Assembly (NCBI RefSeq): GCF_050624435.1
Contig: NC_134537.1
Coordinates: forward strand, 124,906,086-124,970,085
Reading direction: 5' to 3'
Source of the DNA: Tenrec ecaudatus
Lineage: Eukaryota; Chordata; Mammalia; Afrosoricida; Tenrecidae
Length of the DNA: 64,000 bases
Shown here: positions 44,481 to 57,231 of the stretch, piece after piece
How positions within the stretch are numbered: position 1 is the stretch's first letter
Layout of the letters: each line of letters begins with the position of its first letter
The notes under the pieces: model-generated
Seen by the model: the letters and a program-made list of their open reading frames with translations, nothing else
Databases searched by the model: none
What the model was told of the DNA's origin: nothing
Translations under genes and position numbers: made by a program

Positions 44481-46075
44481 TCTTGGGCTAAGAAGTCAGA
44501 ATTTGAAAAAGCAACAGTTTTGTTGCACCAATTAGAAGACCTTGGTTCGGTCAAGAAGAAATCTTCTCCCAGCCCCTCCTCAGCTGCTCCATCCCACAGA
44601 CCTGTGTTCCTGCCCAAGTGGCATTAGCCTACCCCGGGGAGAAGATGATCTAAGACCCACGGTCCTGCTGACAACCGTGATCGTCCAATCTGCCCTGCGA
44701 ACTTGGCTTAGACGTTGCAAACCACTGCTGTCATGGTCCTGAGAGCTCCCTTGGCAATTATGGAGAAGACCGCAATAAATCCTTAGCAAACAACTTTGCC
44801 CAACGTTTGTTTGGGTTTTTTTCCCCCCATTGGTTCTTGGTGTATTTTACTTGTTGCCTTCCTCGGAATTAAGGACTTTGGTTTTCACAGCCTGGCGAGG
44901 TCTTGGAAGGTGAGTGAGAGGATCTAGCCTCACGGGGAAGCTGGGGACGTCTGCTTGGCATGACAGGAGGCGCTGTGCATGCCTCAAAGAATCCAGGACA
45001 CCATCCTTCCATTTGTAAAATATGTATTCCTAACCAGATGTATCTCTCCGTTTAAACCTTAACACACACACACACACACCACCACCACCACCACCACCAC
45101 CCCCCTCAAGGCTAACACTGTCTTCTCCCTGGGAAAAGAAGCTGCTCTTTTCTTACCATTGTTCAGCTGTCAGAGTGAAAATTTATCCCAGCAAAAGAAA
45201 ACCAGCCCTCACCACACCACTCACCACAAACGCTTGCGAAGAGGTCAGCTTTAATACAATGCCTGCCAAATGCGTCTCACGGAAGCCAAAGGTTGATCAC
45301 ATGAACCCCAAGTGTTAGTTTCTTGCCGTGGCATTTTAGTACGCAATCCCACTTTGAATTCCCAGTACTTCGTATTTGGTAGCATGCGGTCTGGAGGTAG
45401 CGTTCTTGCCTGTCAGGATCCGAGAGGGAAGTAACAGAACGATAAATGGGATGAATTCACTGTGGGGGCGTCTGGGGAGAAGGAAGTGTCCTTGCTTTGC
45501 AAGCGTCAGTCACCACGTCTCTGAAGTCACGCTGGACCTGAGGTGCACGGAGCCTCGAAGCCCCCGCCCCTCAGATGGTGGGTCGGTGTGAGTGCCCATC
45601 TACACCAAGTCATTGGGCTCGTCAACTGACCTCTAAAATACTGGCAGTTCATACATTAGGCTTCACCATGCTTCATTCATGACTGCAAGACATGATGAGA
45701 TTGTTTCAGGTATAACTACGTTAACAAAAATATTTTAAAGTGAGAATGTACATAAGGAAATTAAACATTGAACAGTTAAGCTATTGACAACTCAGTCCAG
45801 TAATTTCTAACATATTTCCTTCAAAAGATGCCTTAAAAAGCACAGCTTGTAGTTATTTCATCCATCCATCCATCCATCATTATATACTGAATATACCCAC
45901 AGTATGTAAAGCACTATGAGATTATTAATTGGGTTAAGGGTACTAAATGAGCCTTAGTATAACTGTTAATGATAATGCGATGGTAATACAATCTCAAAAC
46001 TAAAAAATCTTAATTAGAAAACAGCAATGATTAACACCTGAATTCCAGGATTCTAAAGAGACTCATAAAAATTGA
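44481..46075. other. Unassigned, with an (AC)n(ACC)n microsatellite
   Basis: The microsatellite lies at 45060-45105. A (CATC)n run is at 45860-45882. No coding or RNA gene is recognised. Confidence 0.4.
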
Positions 46076-46079
46076 CATC

Positions 46080-46385
46080 TTGATTGTGATAAGTGATGTA
46101 TGAGCTCCCAATAAAAATGATTTTTAAAAGAAATAAAATTAAGAGGGGAGAGTAAGGGAGAAAGGGGGAAATGATTGCAAGGATGGACACATAACCATAC
46201 ACGCCTCTACAGGGGGAAGAACCACAGAAAACACGGGGGAAGAGAGACAGCGGTCGGCGTGAGAGATGAAGATAATAACAATGTGCATCTATCAGGGGTT
46301 ATGAGGATGGGGTGGGAGAGAGGGGCGGGGAAGAGCTGGTACCAAGGGCCCCCAAATATTGCAATCTCAAAGCAACGATTTCTGA
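46080..46385 (+). mobile_element. Young LINE 3' pieces in rearranged order
   Basis: The terminal block 'gattgtgataagtgatgtat' with 'cccaataaaaatgattttt' comes first (46080-46125). It is followed by the block that normally lies upstream, 'gagaaagggggaaatgattg' to 'ggtaccaagggcccc'. The second block lacks its own tail. Confidence 0.7.
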
Positions 46386-46399
46386 GGAAGAAGTTGTTT

Positions 46400-46985
46400 T
46401 AGGGTAGTCAGGTTGACGCTGACTCAAAGCAACCACATAAACCACAGAACTGGCTGGAGCCAGTTCCGCTCCAGCCTCACCACTATCGCTGTGATTTAGC
46501 CCATTCTTCAGTCACCATTTCACTTCACCTCGTTAAGGGTCTTTCTCCTTCCCTGCCCCTCTGCTGTCCCAAGCCAGCTGTCCTTCTCCAGGGACTGGTC
46601 CCTCCGGAGCACATGCCCCAAGTACGTGAGACGAGTCTCAGCGGCCTCACTTCTAAGGAGCATCCTGGATGTTCTTCTTCCCAGAGAGATTTGTTCCTCC
46701 TTCTGGCAGTCCCGGGTAGGTTCAATCTCCAGCAACACCGGGGTTCAAATGGATCAGCTCTTTGGTCTTTCTTATTCAGCTTTTCCTAGCCTGGGGCAGG
46801 AATGCCTTAGTCCTCAGGTGATTTCTTTGCTTTGGAACACGTTAAATCGGGCGTTTTGCAGCAGATTTGCCCAATGCAACCCATGGTTTAATATCATGAC
46901 TACTATTTCCATGAATATTGATGGTGCGTCCAAGTGAAATAAAATCCTGAGAGACTTCAACACCTGCTCCACTCACCATGTTGCA
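46400..46985 (-). mobile_element. RTE/BovB-type LINE, 3' portion
   Basis: 'ccttctccagggactggtcc', 'cttctaaggagcatcctgga', 'gcagatttgcccaatgcaac', 'tggtgcgtccaagtgaaata'. Minus frames read 'RLTYLGHVLRRDQSLEKD', the RTE C-terminus. Confidence 0.87.
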
Positions 46986-47905
46986 AAACTAGTTTTAATG
47001 GCAAAAATGCGCCCCAAAAAACACCCTACTGACCCTCTTCTCAGAAAAAAAAAAAAAAAGATCAAGAAACAACAACTGCAAGACACAACTGTTCGGCATT
47101 TGAGTTTCTTTTTCATGCCCAGGAGGGCCTGCAGTTACACAGCTGACTCTCGGTCTTCTCCGAGTTAAACTTTTGACTTCTCTTTGTTGAAAGGGGCCAG
47201 AGGTTAATGTACTCAGGAATCCACAGGCTCTGTAATGTAAGCGCTACATTCCATTATCACGTGAACCTCAGCATATAATCAGACTAAGTAAATACGGTCA
47301 CACCACACAAGTCAACTGCAGAGCCAACGCCTAAGTGGGAATCAGGGAAGCAGAAAAAAAGACTCTCATGATGAGACAGATTAGAGGCACTGAGAAAGCG
47401 AAAAGAAAAGCCCAGTGCTTGGGTTAGAGAGAGGAGGACAGAGAAACAGAGAGGTAGACCGATGGAGCTCCCACATCATGACGCACCTGCCCCCAATGTG
47501 TCGGTTATATGAGAAGGAAGCCAAGCCCCCCAAGGAAATTGGTCCGTGAAGCTTGTGTCCTTCAAGACGTTGCTTTGCGCAGGCGCACAGTGCAGGGGTG
47601 AGCGGTAGCAGCCTGCGTGGAAGAGAAGGGCATTCCGTGGAGTAAAGAAGAGCCGGCTAGGAGAAGAGTCGCTCAGAACAGAAGGGGCAGGGCTCTGCCC
47701 ACTGCACTGCCTGGAGGGTACCAGCTTGTCCTTGATTAGGAGGATTGGCAATCATGGTCAATACCCAGAATGGTTGATATCCCTGCCTAAATCAGTTACA
47801 CTGGTGTCTCCTTTAAACTTTCTCTTCCAATTAGAGTTACCAAGCCTTTAGCATTCTAGTTCAAGGCTGCGTGCTTTATTTTCATGGAATACAATTCACT
47901 GTGTT
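46986..47905. other. Unassigned, no gene seen
   Basis: A pure A-run is at 47046-47059. Otherwise nothing is recognised. Confidence 0.3.
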
Positions 47906-47910
47906 CAAGG

Positions 47911-48098
47911 GAAGGGCCCCTTGTGGTATCAGACGTTGGCCTGCTAAGCTCAAGGTCAGCCATCCGGGACCGCCAGCTGATCTGAAAAGGAAAGGGGAGG
48001 CTTTCTACTCCTACACAGTCACGGGCTCAGAGCCAGAGGCCGCTCTACGCTGTCCCATGGCTTCGCGGTGAGCCCAAGTCCACGCTGGGGCAATGAGT
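47911..48098 (+). mobile_element. AfroSINE copy, first of three in a row
   Basis: 'ggccccttgtggtatcagac', 'tcaaggtcagccatccggga', 'gctttctactcctacacagt'. The tail is decayed. Confidence 0.6.
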
Positions 48099-48260
48099 GT
48101 GGCGAGGAGCAATGGCTGAGTGCTGGACTGCTAACAGAAAGGAGCCCCCAAGTGAACGAATTCAGTGATCTGCTCCCATAGAGATCACAGCCTAGGAAGT
48201 CCTATGGGGCAGATCTACAGTGTTCCCTGGAATCTACTCAACAGCACAAACCAGCCACAT
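48099..48260 (+). mobile_element. AfroSINE copy, second of three, degraded
   Basis: 'gcaatggctgagtgctggac' then 'agtcctatggggcagatcta' and 'gaatctactcaacagcacaa'. Confidence 0.5.
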
Positions 48261-48334
48261 GTTCAGGGCAGTCTCTTTGTTACTGAGATGGTCGGACAGA
48301 GCTTCATGCTCTAAATTCCAGTGAGAGTCCACTT

Positions 48335-48505
48335 GAAGGAGTTCCTGGGGTCTACTCCGAGTTAATGCACTTGACTGCTAACCAAAAGTTAGATTGGAGT
48401 CTGCCCAGTGGTGCCTCTGAAGAAAGATCTGGTAATCTACCCCCTAATATTCAACCACAGATAACCCCCCTCGGGACATAAGGCCATTCCCAGACCAGGG
48501 GCTCT
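48335..48505 (+). mobile_element. AfroSINE copy, third of three, degraded
   Basis: 'aaggagttcctggggtctac', 'gcacttgactgctaaccaaa', 'gaagaaagatctggtaatct'. Confidence 0.5.
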
Positions 48506-48894
48506 CCATGACACAGAGTGGGACTCTAACTCACAGAAAGCAGAAGTGAGAGGCCGTCCACGTGAACACAGTTATGAACGTCAGCAGGAAGTAACAGGTA
48601 CCAAAGACAAGTGAAGAGAAAACGCCTACTTCACAGTGTTCGCCCCGACTCCCACCCCAACCAGAGAGCACAGCAAAGCTTCAAGCGGCCAGCTAGTGCC
48701 CTGGGGCATCCGTGCCTCAGATGTGCCAGGTGCTCTTGGTGTAAGTCTGCCATAAAAGGAGTGTAATCAGAGAAAGGTAGCCCAGCAAGCCAGGGCGTTC
48801 AGAAATCACTGTGTAGATTTGTTCCAGATTAGTTTGCCCCAGCCGCCTTGCAAAGTCACCCCCCCCTCCTCCCCCAGAAGTGTCGATGAGACCT

Positions 48895-49240
48895 TTATTT
48901 GCACACAGGATCTTTGCAGATGCAAGTAAAATGTAATCCTTCTGGATTAGCCTGGGCCCTGCTTTGATTGCTGGGGGCTGCATAAAACAATGGAAACTCG
49001 GCCGCAGGGAGACAGAGGGATGGTGGCTGTTGGAGACAAAGGCAGTGACTGGAGTTAGGCTGCCAGGAGCCAAGCACCAGAGGTTAGGACTGGATTCTCT
49101 CCCCCGGAACCTCCCGAGGGAACCAATGCCGCCAACACCATGATACCAGTCTTTAGCTTCCAGAACTGTGAGAGAATAACTCTCTGCCGTTGAAAGGCAC
49201 CCGTTTGTGGCCCTTTGTTATGGCAGCCCTGGGAAATCCG
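48895..49240 (+). mobile_element. MLT1-like LTR (ERVL-MaLR)
   Basis: 'ttagcttccagaactgtgag' and 'tttgttatggcagccctggg' are the conserved 3' blocks of MLT1-type LTRs. The 5' part is weaker. Confidence 0.65.
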
Positions 49241-49294
49241 CACAAGTTCCCTTCTGCTTGGTGCTTGCGGTGAATTCAGACAGTTGCCGATGAA

Positions 49295-49590
49295 ATATGT
49301 GCCTTGGGCTTGTGAAATGATTAGCGTCTCTAAGGCACTGTTCTCAGAAATTTGACTAAGCAGGTCAACCCACTTAATCCTTAAAACAACCTGATGAGTT
49401 TATAGTACTCCTCATCTACTTCTTTTTCATCTGATATAGTAATATATGATATGATATTTCTATTATAGGTATCAAGGGTATTATATACCTGAAAGCCCTG
49501 TTGTTAGAAATTCAAAAACGAGGCACAAAGAAATGAATACGCGTGCTCAAGTTCATTCAGCTAGTAAGTGTTGGAAGAAGCATTGGACTC
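49295..49590 (-). mobile_element. MIR element, interrupted by AT-rich sequence
   Basis: 'tcacttaatccttaaaacaa'-like start, then 'gaggcacaaagaaatgaata' and 'cattcagctagtaagtgttg'. Confidence 0.6.
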
Positions 49591-49599
49591 AGTTTATGG

Positions 49600-50440
49600 G
49601 TTTGGATTTATAGAAGGCCTGCTCGCCTTCCCACCCACCCCGTGGGCCTCTTGCAGTGTCCAATGCTGAAGTAAACTATAGCCCAGCCATTGCTGGGCCT
49701 CCCTATCCATAGGCTGCTGGCACTGTGGTGGGTTGTAAACTGGACCAAAGAAGAAAAGTAGGGGTGGGGTGGGGGGAAGAAGTAAGGAAAGTAAGAAAAG
49801 GAAAGTGTGGTGTGGTAGAGTAGAATTTCTTACTATGGCTCTTCTACCCAAGTCTCTCTAACTCTCTCCAAATCACTGGGTGGGGCTCGGTCCCTAGGGC
49901 GTGTGTAACACTGACAGAGGGGAGGCGTCAGGTTTGTTACTGCCTGCCCCGCTGTGCGGATGAGCAGCAGCACAGAGAGGGATTGCAGGACGCTGGAAGA
50001 GCATGTCCAGCATCCGGCTGACATGGCGGAGGCTGAGCCGACCAGAGGCAGCACAAGACAGTGGCACGGAGACTCCAGGGGAGCCGCGCCAAGGCTGGAG
50101 AGTGCTTTCTCCTCATGTGACCCGAGACGATACAACTGCAAGACAGGGTGACAGCCAAGCTGGCTTCCTGGCTCATGGAGGTAAAGGCCAACGAATTTTG
50201 TGGCTACGAGACTAAGGACAAGGGCCCACGTAGCCGAGAGACTGAGAACTGCAGAGCGAAACCTGGATGTTGGCTGAAGAGACCAATGACTGGATCCTGA
50301 CTAGTTGTTGATCCTGACTTGTGGTAACCTAATGACTTCCCTAATAAACCTTCTTCACTGTGTGCATTGTCTGAGTTCTATGTGACCCTCACAGTGAATT
50401 ATCTACAGATATGTACACAGGCATGGCAGGAGGTGGCGGT
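49600..50440. repeat. GC-rich repeat-like region, probable LTR, unnamed
   Basis: CpG-bearing text ends with 'cctaataaaccttcttcact' and 'gagttctatgtgaccctcac', a layout (poly(A) signal then short U5-like end) common in LTRs. Family not recognised. Confidence 0.35.
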
Positions 50441-50841
50441 CAGAGTAGGCAATGAAGGATGGAGCATGGAGCATGTCTGACTCTTGTCTCGTGGTGATAG
50501 GGAAGTCAGATACATCCATCACAAAAGAAAACTGGATTTTAAAAAGAGAGAGCGAGGGAGAGAGAAATGGGACTCCAGCAAGCTGGCTCCAGAATCATAC
50601 TCAATTGACCAAATGCCATATTTTAGATCCCAAATCATCCAAACGAGCTGTTTTCATAAATCAAATGATCCAGCTTGTTCACTTAGCTTCATTGTGGGGG
50701 AATTCAATGAAAGGTTGGCCAAACAATGGTGAGTCTTATGACTCACTGGGGATTCGCTGCCACCACTCAACCTTTTCTCTAGCAATGTGGTGCCGCCACT
50801 CAGGCATGGGCCATGCCCTCTCACTGCGGAGGCCTTTGCAA

Positions 50842-50998
50842 TCACTGCCGGCGACTCAATGCCGACTCATAGCCACACTATAGGGCAGGGAAGGGCTGCC
50901 CCTGTGAGTTTCTCCAGCTGGACGGCTGGCAGTTTCCAACTGCTGACCTAGCAGTTAGCTGCCTGATGTGAGCCCGCTGCGCCACGAGGCTCCATGCC
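50842..50998 (-). mobile_element. AfroSINE copy
   Basis: 'ctcaatgccgactcatagcc' to 'cgctgcgccacgaggctcca'. Confidence 0.8.
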
Positions 50999-51504
50999 TT
51001 CGGGATGGTCCTTCCTAATGCCCGGTGCTCTCCCCAGACGGACATGGCCCCTTTGAAGCAGCACCTTCTGTTTCGAGTTGCAGCTCACATGTAGTGGAAA
51101 AGCAGGTGTCATTGAAAGCAGGTGAACATAACGACTGAGCGTCAGGACGTAGGAAGCAAAACCTGCCAGGATTCAAGGAAACTTGGACAAACCCACAATT
51201 ATAGATGGGAGTGTTAACACGCTCTCTTAGCTAGAAAACCCACAGACTAGAACAGATGAACGCCATCAATAAGTTATAATCTACTTGGCGTGTATAGAAT
51301 ATTTCATCCAACAACAATAAGCTACACATTCTTTCTAACTGCACAGGAAACCTGGCACCAAGATGAGACTCCATCCAGGGCTGTAGAGCAAACTTTGACT
51401 ATTTAAAAAGACTAACGGCATACAAAATATCATCTTGGACCCCAATGGAATTCAAATAGAAATCCAGATCAGAATGATATCGGGAGCAGCTTCCCAATCA
51501 AACA
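50999..51504. other. Unassigned, no gene seen
   Basis: No recognised family. Confidence 0.3.
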
Positions 51505-51700
51505 ATTCGTTTCCTCCTTACAATAACCAGGTGAGGTGGGGACTGCTATGGTTCTCATTTTAGAGATGAGAAAAGTAGGAAGAAAGAAATTAAGAAGCTT
51601 GCTCAAGTTCACTCAGCTAGTGAGTGTTGAAATGAGGAACTGATTCCAGCTGGATGGCTCCAGGTTCATGCTGCACTGCCCACGACACGCTTTGGAACCT
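51505..51700 (-). mobile_element. MIR element
   Basis: 'ctcattttagagatgagaaa', 'cactcagctagtgagtgttg', 'tgctgcactgcccac'. Confidence 0.75.
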
Positions 51701-51959
51701 AAACCAGTGTTTCCATAGAGCAAGTCATCCAATACTCCTCTCAGCTTCACTTTGGACATGAAAGTCTAGGTGGACAGTTTTAATCTCCATCAGCACTTTT
51801 TGTCTCCATTTCTTTGGATCATTTCCTTATGTGTCTTTTTCTTTGTCTGGTTTTTAGCAGCTTGCCTATGATGAACGTGGTTGGTTTTTTGGGGGGCGGG
51901 GACTAACTTTGAGACAAAGATTCAAGTCACACCCAAGACCATGGGCTTGTAAATAAGAA

Positions 51960-52345
51960 CAGCCAGTGTGTAAAGTGATCTATCTGGTGATACCTAAAAC
52001 AACTGGGACTAGAAAGACCACACGCCCCAGCAATACCTCTGCTGGGCGTAAACTCCACAAAAATAAGAAGCGGAACGCAAACAGACATGTACTCTCTCAT
52101 ATTAATTGCAGCACAGTTCCCAGTAGCAAGAAGATGAAACCAGCCCCAATGCCTATCAGAAGAAGAATGGATAGAGCGACTCCGGAAGGCACACCCTGTG
52201 GAATACTATGCATCCCTGAACAATAGCAATGAAACACTTCATGACATAGAGAGACCTGGAAACCATGCTGTTGAGCGAAGTTAGTTTATCACGAAAGGAC
52301 TAGGACTGCATGAATTCGGTACGATAAGATAAACACCAAGAGGCA
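51960..52345 (+). mobile_element. Old L1, ORF2 end and 3' UTR start
   Basis: 'ccccagcaatacctctgctg', 'gtggaatactatgcatccct', 'acctggaaaccatgctgttg' and 'agcgaagttagtttatcac' follow the conserved end of mammalian L1 ORF2. Confidence 0.75.
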
Positions 52346-53345
52346 GGCAGGCCACTGCTCCCAGGGCAAGTATGTTTCTAATCCAGTCCCCAAAGCAAGG
52401 AGCTAGAGAGCCTGCCTGGCCTCCCCTTCTATATGTACATTTTAGAAACCATTTCAACAGAGGCGACCTTACCTCAGCTGGGGTCAGCCAGTTCTACAAG
52501 CAAGCTCTGGGCAGAGGGAGATGATTCAGTTGCTGTCACACAGGATGGTACTAAGGTCGCGTCAATCCAACAGACATGCCCACCAGAGTGATAAGGAAAC
52601 TTTACTGGAAATTTAAGTCAACATGGCATGTGGGTGGGGGGACATGTATGTCTCAGAGAATGCAGTTATATCTACATTGGTAGGAAAATGGGGAAGCAAC
52701 CTCCCAAGAGGAACCGACACTTCGTAATACTTAAGTGGAACTCAGGAGGAGAATGTAGCTGCCACTAGGCTCCTGATTGGACACTTTTTCCTATGCAGCC
52801 CTTGACCTGGTCCATGCACTACAGACTACTTGGACTTTAGACTCTTTTTTCAAGGAGCACAACATTCTTCACAGGCCACACCAAAAGGAGTCGATGTGGA
52901 ACCCCACTAAGAGAGCTGGGCTTTACCTCAAACTCATCTGCAGCCATTGGCTTTAAGCTCAAAATTCCATACCGTGAGAAGAAGCAGATGACTGCTAGCC
53001 CCAGGGCATAGAATTGGCAGGCATTGGACTGTGGTTCCAGTCTCTTGCTTTGAGGGTGCCCAATGAATACTATATACTCACTATCTTAGTGCCCCCCCCC
53101 CTTCCTTCATCCCAGCATGTATTAATCTGGTAGGCATGGCTATGCTGCTGTGAATGAATATTATTGGAAGATTTCCCCTATCTTCAACATCTGTTGTTTG
53201 GGTAAATAGTATCCACTCACTTAAGAGTTTAATATGCACAAGTCAACAATTCATGCATTATGGCTTATAGATGGTCTATACTCATGTAATTTCCTTTTCT
53301 CCACAGTGTTTCGAATTGTACACAATTTACTACACTAATGAAACA
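52346..53345. other. Unassigned, no gene seen
   Basis: About 1 kb without recognised hallmarks, apart from a C-run at 53092-53101. Confidence 0.35.
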
Positions 53346-53349
53346 ATCA

Positions 53350-53545
53350 GTCCATAGTGGTTAGCATTGAACAGCTAACCACAAGGTCAGCAGTTCAAAA
53401 CCACCAGCCAACTCCCCAAGGGAAAGATGAGGCGTTCCCACTCATGCAAAGACTTGCTGGTTTGGAGACTCACAAGGGCAGTCCTACCCTGCCCTATAGA
53501 ATCACTGAGTCAGCAATGGCTCAATGGCAGTGGAAGTGATGCCTC
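53350..53545 (+). mobile_element. AfroSINE copy
   Basis: 'aaccacaaggtcagcagttc', 'cctaccctgccctatagaat', 'cagcaatggctcaatggcag'. Confidence 0.83.
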
Positions 53546-53689
53546 ATGGGAATGACTGATCATGTTCTCTAACATGAAATGAAAAAGCTGTCTCTAAGGT
53601 GAACTAGAGACATATAAACTGTAGCTGCATGAATGAATTTTAGGCTCACAGTTAATTTAGACCCCAATTTTAAAGCAATGATTTCTTAT

Positions 53690-54665
53690 GATGTGGCCCT
53701 GTTTGATGCTCAACCTCCTGAAGAGACCACACTGCTATAACAAAGTGTGGTGAGGAAACTAGATGGTTCCCAGCTATCAGAAAGAATAGCATAAGGGATC
53801 TTAAAAGCTTGTTTTCAAGCAAGCAGCCATCTATGTGAGGTGTCAACTACCTCCACATGGAAGAAGCATACTAGCCTGGGTGATCAAAGGGGTGTGGATG
53901 AAATAATCCAAATCTAAAGGAGGGAATTGTCTCAGAGCTTAAATTGTGAACACCTGGTTTGCAGAAGACTATGGATGACAGGGGAGAACCAAAATCCATT
54001 TTCAGGGTCCACAAATGGATTAAGCCTTCACTGATTATAGCTGAGGGATGTGACTAGCCCTGTTATCAGACAGAGAACATTGTAAAGTTGATTTGGGCAG
54101 ATGTCAAAATATAATAGCATTTGATCTTCTTTTTCATCCATTTTTAATTTGTTTCAATTAAAAAAAAAAGTAAAGGAGGAATATGCATGCAGTAAGCCCC
54201 TGGTGAATGCCCTCTGGCTGTGGACCAGGGCTGTGAACAGCCTCGCGGCCGTGCAGACTGCACTGGGAGGTGGATTGTTGCTGATGCATTTAGGTTGAAA
54301 TTTGGGCCCCTATCATTTAATCTCCCTTATCATCCATTTAAATGTGTTCTAGTTTTTAATATTTTATGCTTTCTTTTCTATTGAAGTTCTTATCTGTTTT
54401 ACTTTGTTATTCTTGTTAGTTTTTGTTTGGTTGGTTGATTTATTTTTCAGTATATGAAACTCAGGGCAGGTAAATCTATAGAGACAGTAACTAGGTTAAG
54501 GGCCCCTTGTGGGTATGGCAGGGGAGGTTGGGGAGAAGTGAGGAGCTAATACTAAAGAATACAAGAACGAAGAAAATGTTCTAGACCTGATTGTGTTGAT
54601 GACTCCACACTTCTTCTTAATGTGATTGAACTATAATTGTATGATATATAAATTATATGCCAATG
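53690..54665 (+). mobile_element. Older relative of the young LINE 3' end
   Basis: The first half matches the young family at low identity ('gtgtggtgaggaaactagat', 'ccacatggaagaagcatact'). The second half ends in a classic mammalian L1 3' end, 'attgtatgatatataaatta' then 'tgccaatgaaac'. This links the young family to L1. Confidence 0.55.
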
Positions 54666-54689
54666 AAACAGTTGTGGTGAAAATATCAT

Positions 54690-54872
54690 TGCTGTCAAGT
54701 CCATTCCAACCCACTGTGACCCTGTGAGACAGCGTCAAATGCTTTGGGGGTGTTCCCGGGCTATAAATGTTCATGGACATAGACTGCTTCATTTTTCTCC
54801 CTGGAAGTGACTGGTGGTTTTGAATCCTAACTTTTCCAAATAGGCTTAACCCATGATACCATCAGGACTCTG
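54690..54872 (-). mobile_element. AfroSINE copy
   Basis: 'gtccattccaacccactgtg' to 'ccatgataccatcaggactc'. Confidence 0.72.
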
Positions 54873-55269
54873 AGGATTCACATATAAGTTCTTTATTTGG
54901 GAAAGACTCCCAGGAGAAATCTGTAGATAAACTGGGAGGTGACACAGTGTGTTGGGAGATCTCAAACTGTAAGGGTTGCCTTGGCATCTTGAGCCGCACC
55001 AGCTCTGGCCCCCATCCAGTGGGAAAGGATCCCCACCAGCTAGTTCTTCCATTACTGCACCAGTTACATGCTCCATGATGTCCCACAATGGTGAGTATAT
55101 GGATGGGGCATTTTTATCCACGATGACATGGATAAGCCTGTTTATTGTAAGGGTGAGGATCACATAAGACAAACACTTGATTCAGTGCTCCAAAAGGATG
55201 GATTCCTTGCCTTCAGTATGGATTTCAAGCCACTGTCTAAAGACCGTCATCCTCACACCTGGACCGACA
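54873..55269. other. Unassigned ORF-bearing stretch
   Basis: The 108-codon minus frame at 54846-55172 begins inside a SINE and has no signature I recognise. No call is made. Confidence 0.25.
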
Positions 55270-55870
55270 GGCAACACAGTGATAACTGGAGGAAAGATCG
55301 AACGAAGCGCTTCAGGATGTTCCCTTACTTGGATGCACCATCAAGTCTCATGGGAGCCTCAGGCAAGAGACCAAAAGACTTGCTGCACAGGGTAAATCTC
55401 TCGGACAAGACTTCTTTAGAGTACTGAAAAGCAGGGGGATTACTTTGAGGACTCAGGTGCACCTGACCCCAGCCAGGGTATTTAAAATTTCCTCGTATGC
55501 ATATGAAAATTGAACACAGAATAAAGAAGAATCTCCGCATTTGAATTGTGATGCTGGAGAAGAATATTGAAAGTGCCATGCATGGACTGCTAAAAGGACA
55601 AACTGATCTGTCTTGGAAGAAGTACAGCCAGAGTGCCCTTAGAGGCAAGGATGGAGAGACTTTGTCTTACCTGCCTTGGACCTGTTGTCAGGAGAGGCCA
55701 TTCCCTAGAGAAGGGCGTCCTGCTTGGTCAAGTGGAGGGGCAGTGAACGAGCGGAAGGCCCTCAAGGAGCTGGATGGACACAGTGGCTGTAACAGTGGGG
55801 ACGGAGCAGGACCAGGCAGTCTTTCGTTCTGTTGTGCACAGGGTCACTGCGAGCACCAAACAACAGTAAG
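55270..55870 (+). mobile_element. RTE/BovB-type LINE, 3' portion
   Basis: 'ggataactggaggaaagatc'-like start, 'cttggatgcaccatcaagtc', 'cttggaagaagtacagccag', 'cttggacctgttgtcaggag' and end 'cacagggtcactgcgagcac'. The RT C-terminus is nearly complete but frame-shifted. Confidence 0.87.
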
Positions 55871-55894
55871 ACAGATACTTCATTCCGTGCTTAA

Positions 55895-56085
55895 TCCAAA
55901 ACCAGACTCATGGCCACCAAGAGGGTTCTGACTCACAGCCACCCTAGAGGGGGCGGGGGCCTACTAGAGCTGCCCCTAGGGGTTTCCAAGACTGTCGTTC
56001 TTTAGAAGGCCTCCCTTTGATCTCCTTTAGAGGCTGCTGGTTTCAAACCATTGGCTTTGTACAAGCAAGGCCCACCTAGGTATTA
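55895..56085 (-). mobile_element. AfroSINE copy
   Basis: 'ggttctgactcacagccacc' to 'ggtttcaaaccattggcttt'. The head is weak. Confidence 0.75.
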
Positions 56086-56664
56086 GCCTGGAGTTTTAGA
56101 TCAGCCACCGATTTTCAGGTCAGCCCAACTCGCGCTCAGTTACAAGCACTGCCGTGTCCCGATGCTACGACCCTGAAAACATGGCAACATCGACATGATT
56201 TAGTTCCCTCGTTTTAAAAAGGAGAAAGAGAACCAATGGCACAGGACCAGTCACATCGATGACATAGCACAGAGAGAAGCCCCTTCCTTTCTCCTGGCTT
56301 TTAGCAAAGCCAAGTAATTACATAATTACAGGCAGCGGTGAAGCAGGAGGAAATTGTATGAAGGGCAGGTGCAAAAGGGTAGGCACCTGCCTGGCATTCC
56401 TGAGTCGCCAGGGGGAGGAAACAAACACCCCTTCACACCACTTCCTGTTTCAAGCCTCAGTGCCCAGCAGCGCGGGGTACAACTTGCAGAAATGGAGACA
56501 GGAAAGCGAGAAGTCGTACGTACCTGTGCACACACCAAAACTCTAACTCACAGCCATCGAGTCCTCGCCGATTCATTGGCTATTAGTGCATGCAAAGATC
56601 TGAACATCGCCCTAGATTTTAATAGCATATTAGCTTAACTGAAACATTTGTTAGCATATGTACA
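56086..56664. other. Unassigned, no gene seen
   Basis: No recognised family. Confidence 0.3.
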
Positions 56665-57150
56665 TGTGTGAGTCTGGGTAGACTAGAGAAACAAATTCAT
56701 AAACATTCGTATGTGTAAAGGCAAGAGCTATAGATAGAGTAATTGTACATTAAGAAAACATCCCAGCTCAGTCCAATATTAGTCCATATGTCCTATACCA
56801 ATCTATAAAATCCTCTACAGACTCATGAAACACATGCAATGACACCAAATGCAGAAAGATCACAGACCAGTGGGTCAAAGTCTTTGCATCCAGTGGCGTT
56901 GTAAGCATCTCAGCATTGGCAGGGATCTCCACATGGCTTCTCTAGCTCTGAGGCTCTGGCTGCCATCTGCCTGTCTCCATGTGGTTAGTCGACAAGAATG
57001 TCTATCAGGGACCAAGCGTGTATCCCGCCTCCAGCGATTTATCTCCTTAGCACCTCCAAATGAGGTCATCAAGCAATGACCTGATTGACAGGCTAAACTC
57101 CACCCCTCCACTCGAAAGTCTCAAATTGACAACAGATTATCTAAACTACA
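56665..57150 (-). mobile_element. Solo LTR-like element, family X
   Basis: 'ggtagactagagaaacaaat', 'atgtggttagtcgacaagaa', 'gacctgattgacaggctaaa', 'ttgacaacagattatctaaa'. It is the reverse complement of the layout at 42738. Confidence 0.55.
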
Positions 57151-57231
57151 CAGTACATATACTGTAAGACTGGTTATTAAATTTGAGTTCGAAATTCTGA
57201 GTTCAAGATCCATCTTTGTCACTTATAAAAC

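Noticed and set aside
45060..45105. Possible CRISPR-like or regulatory array
   Set aside because: It is a simple (AC)n(ACC)n microsatellite with no spacer-repeat pattern.
50452..50883. 143-codon plus-strand ORF
   Set aside because: Its end lies in an AfroSINE. No signature and no partner features were seen.
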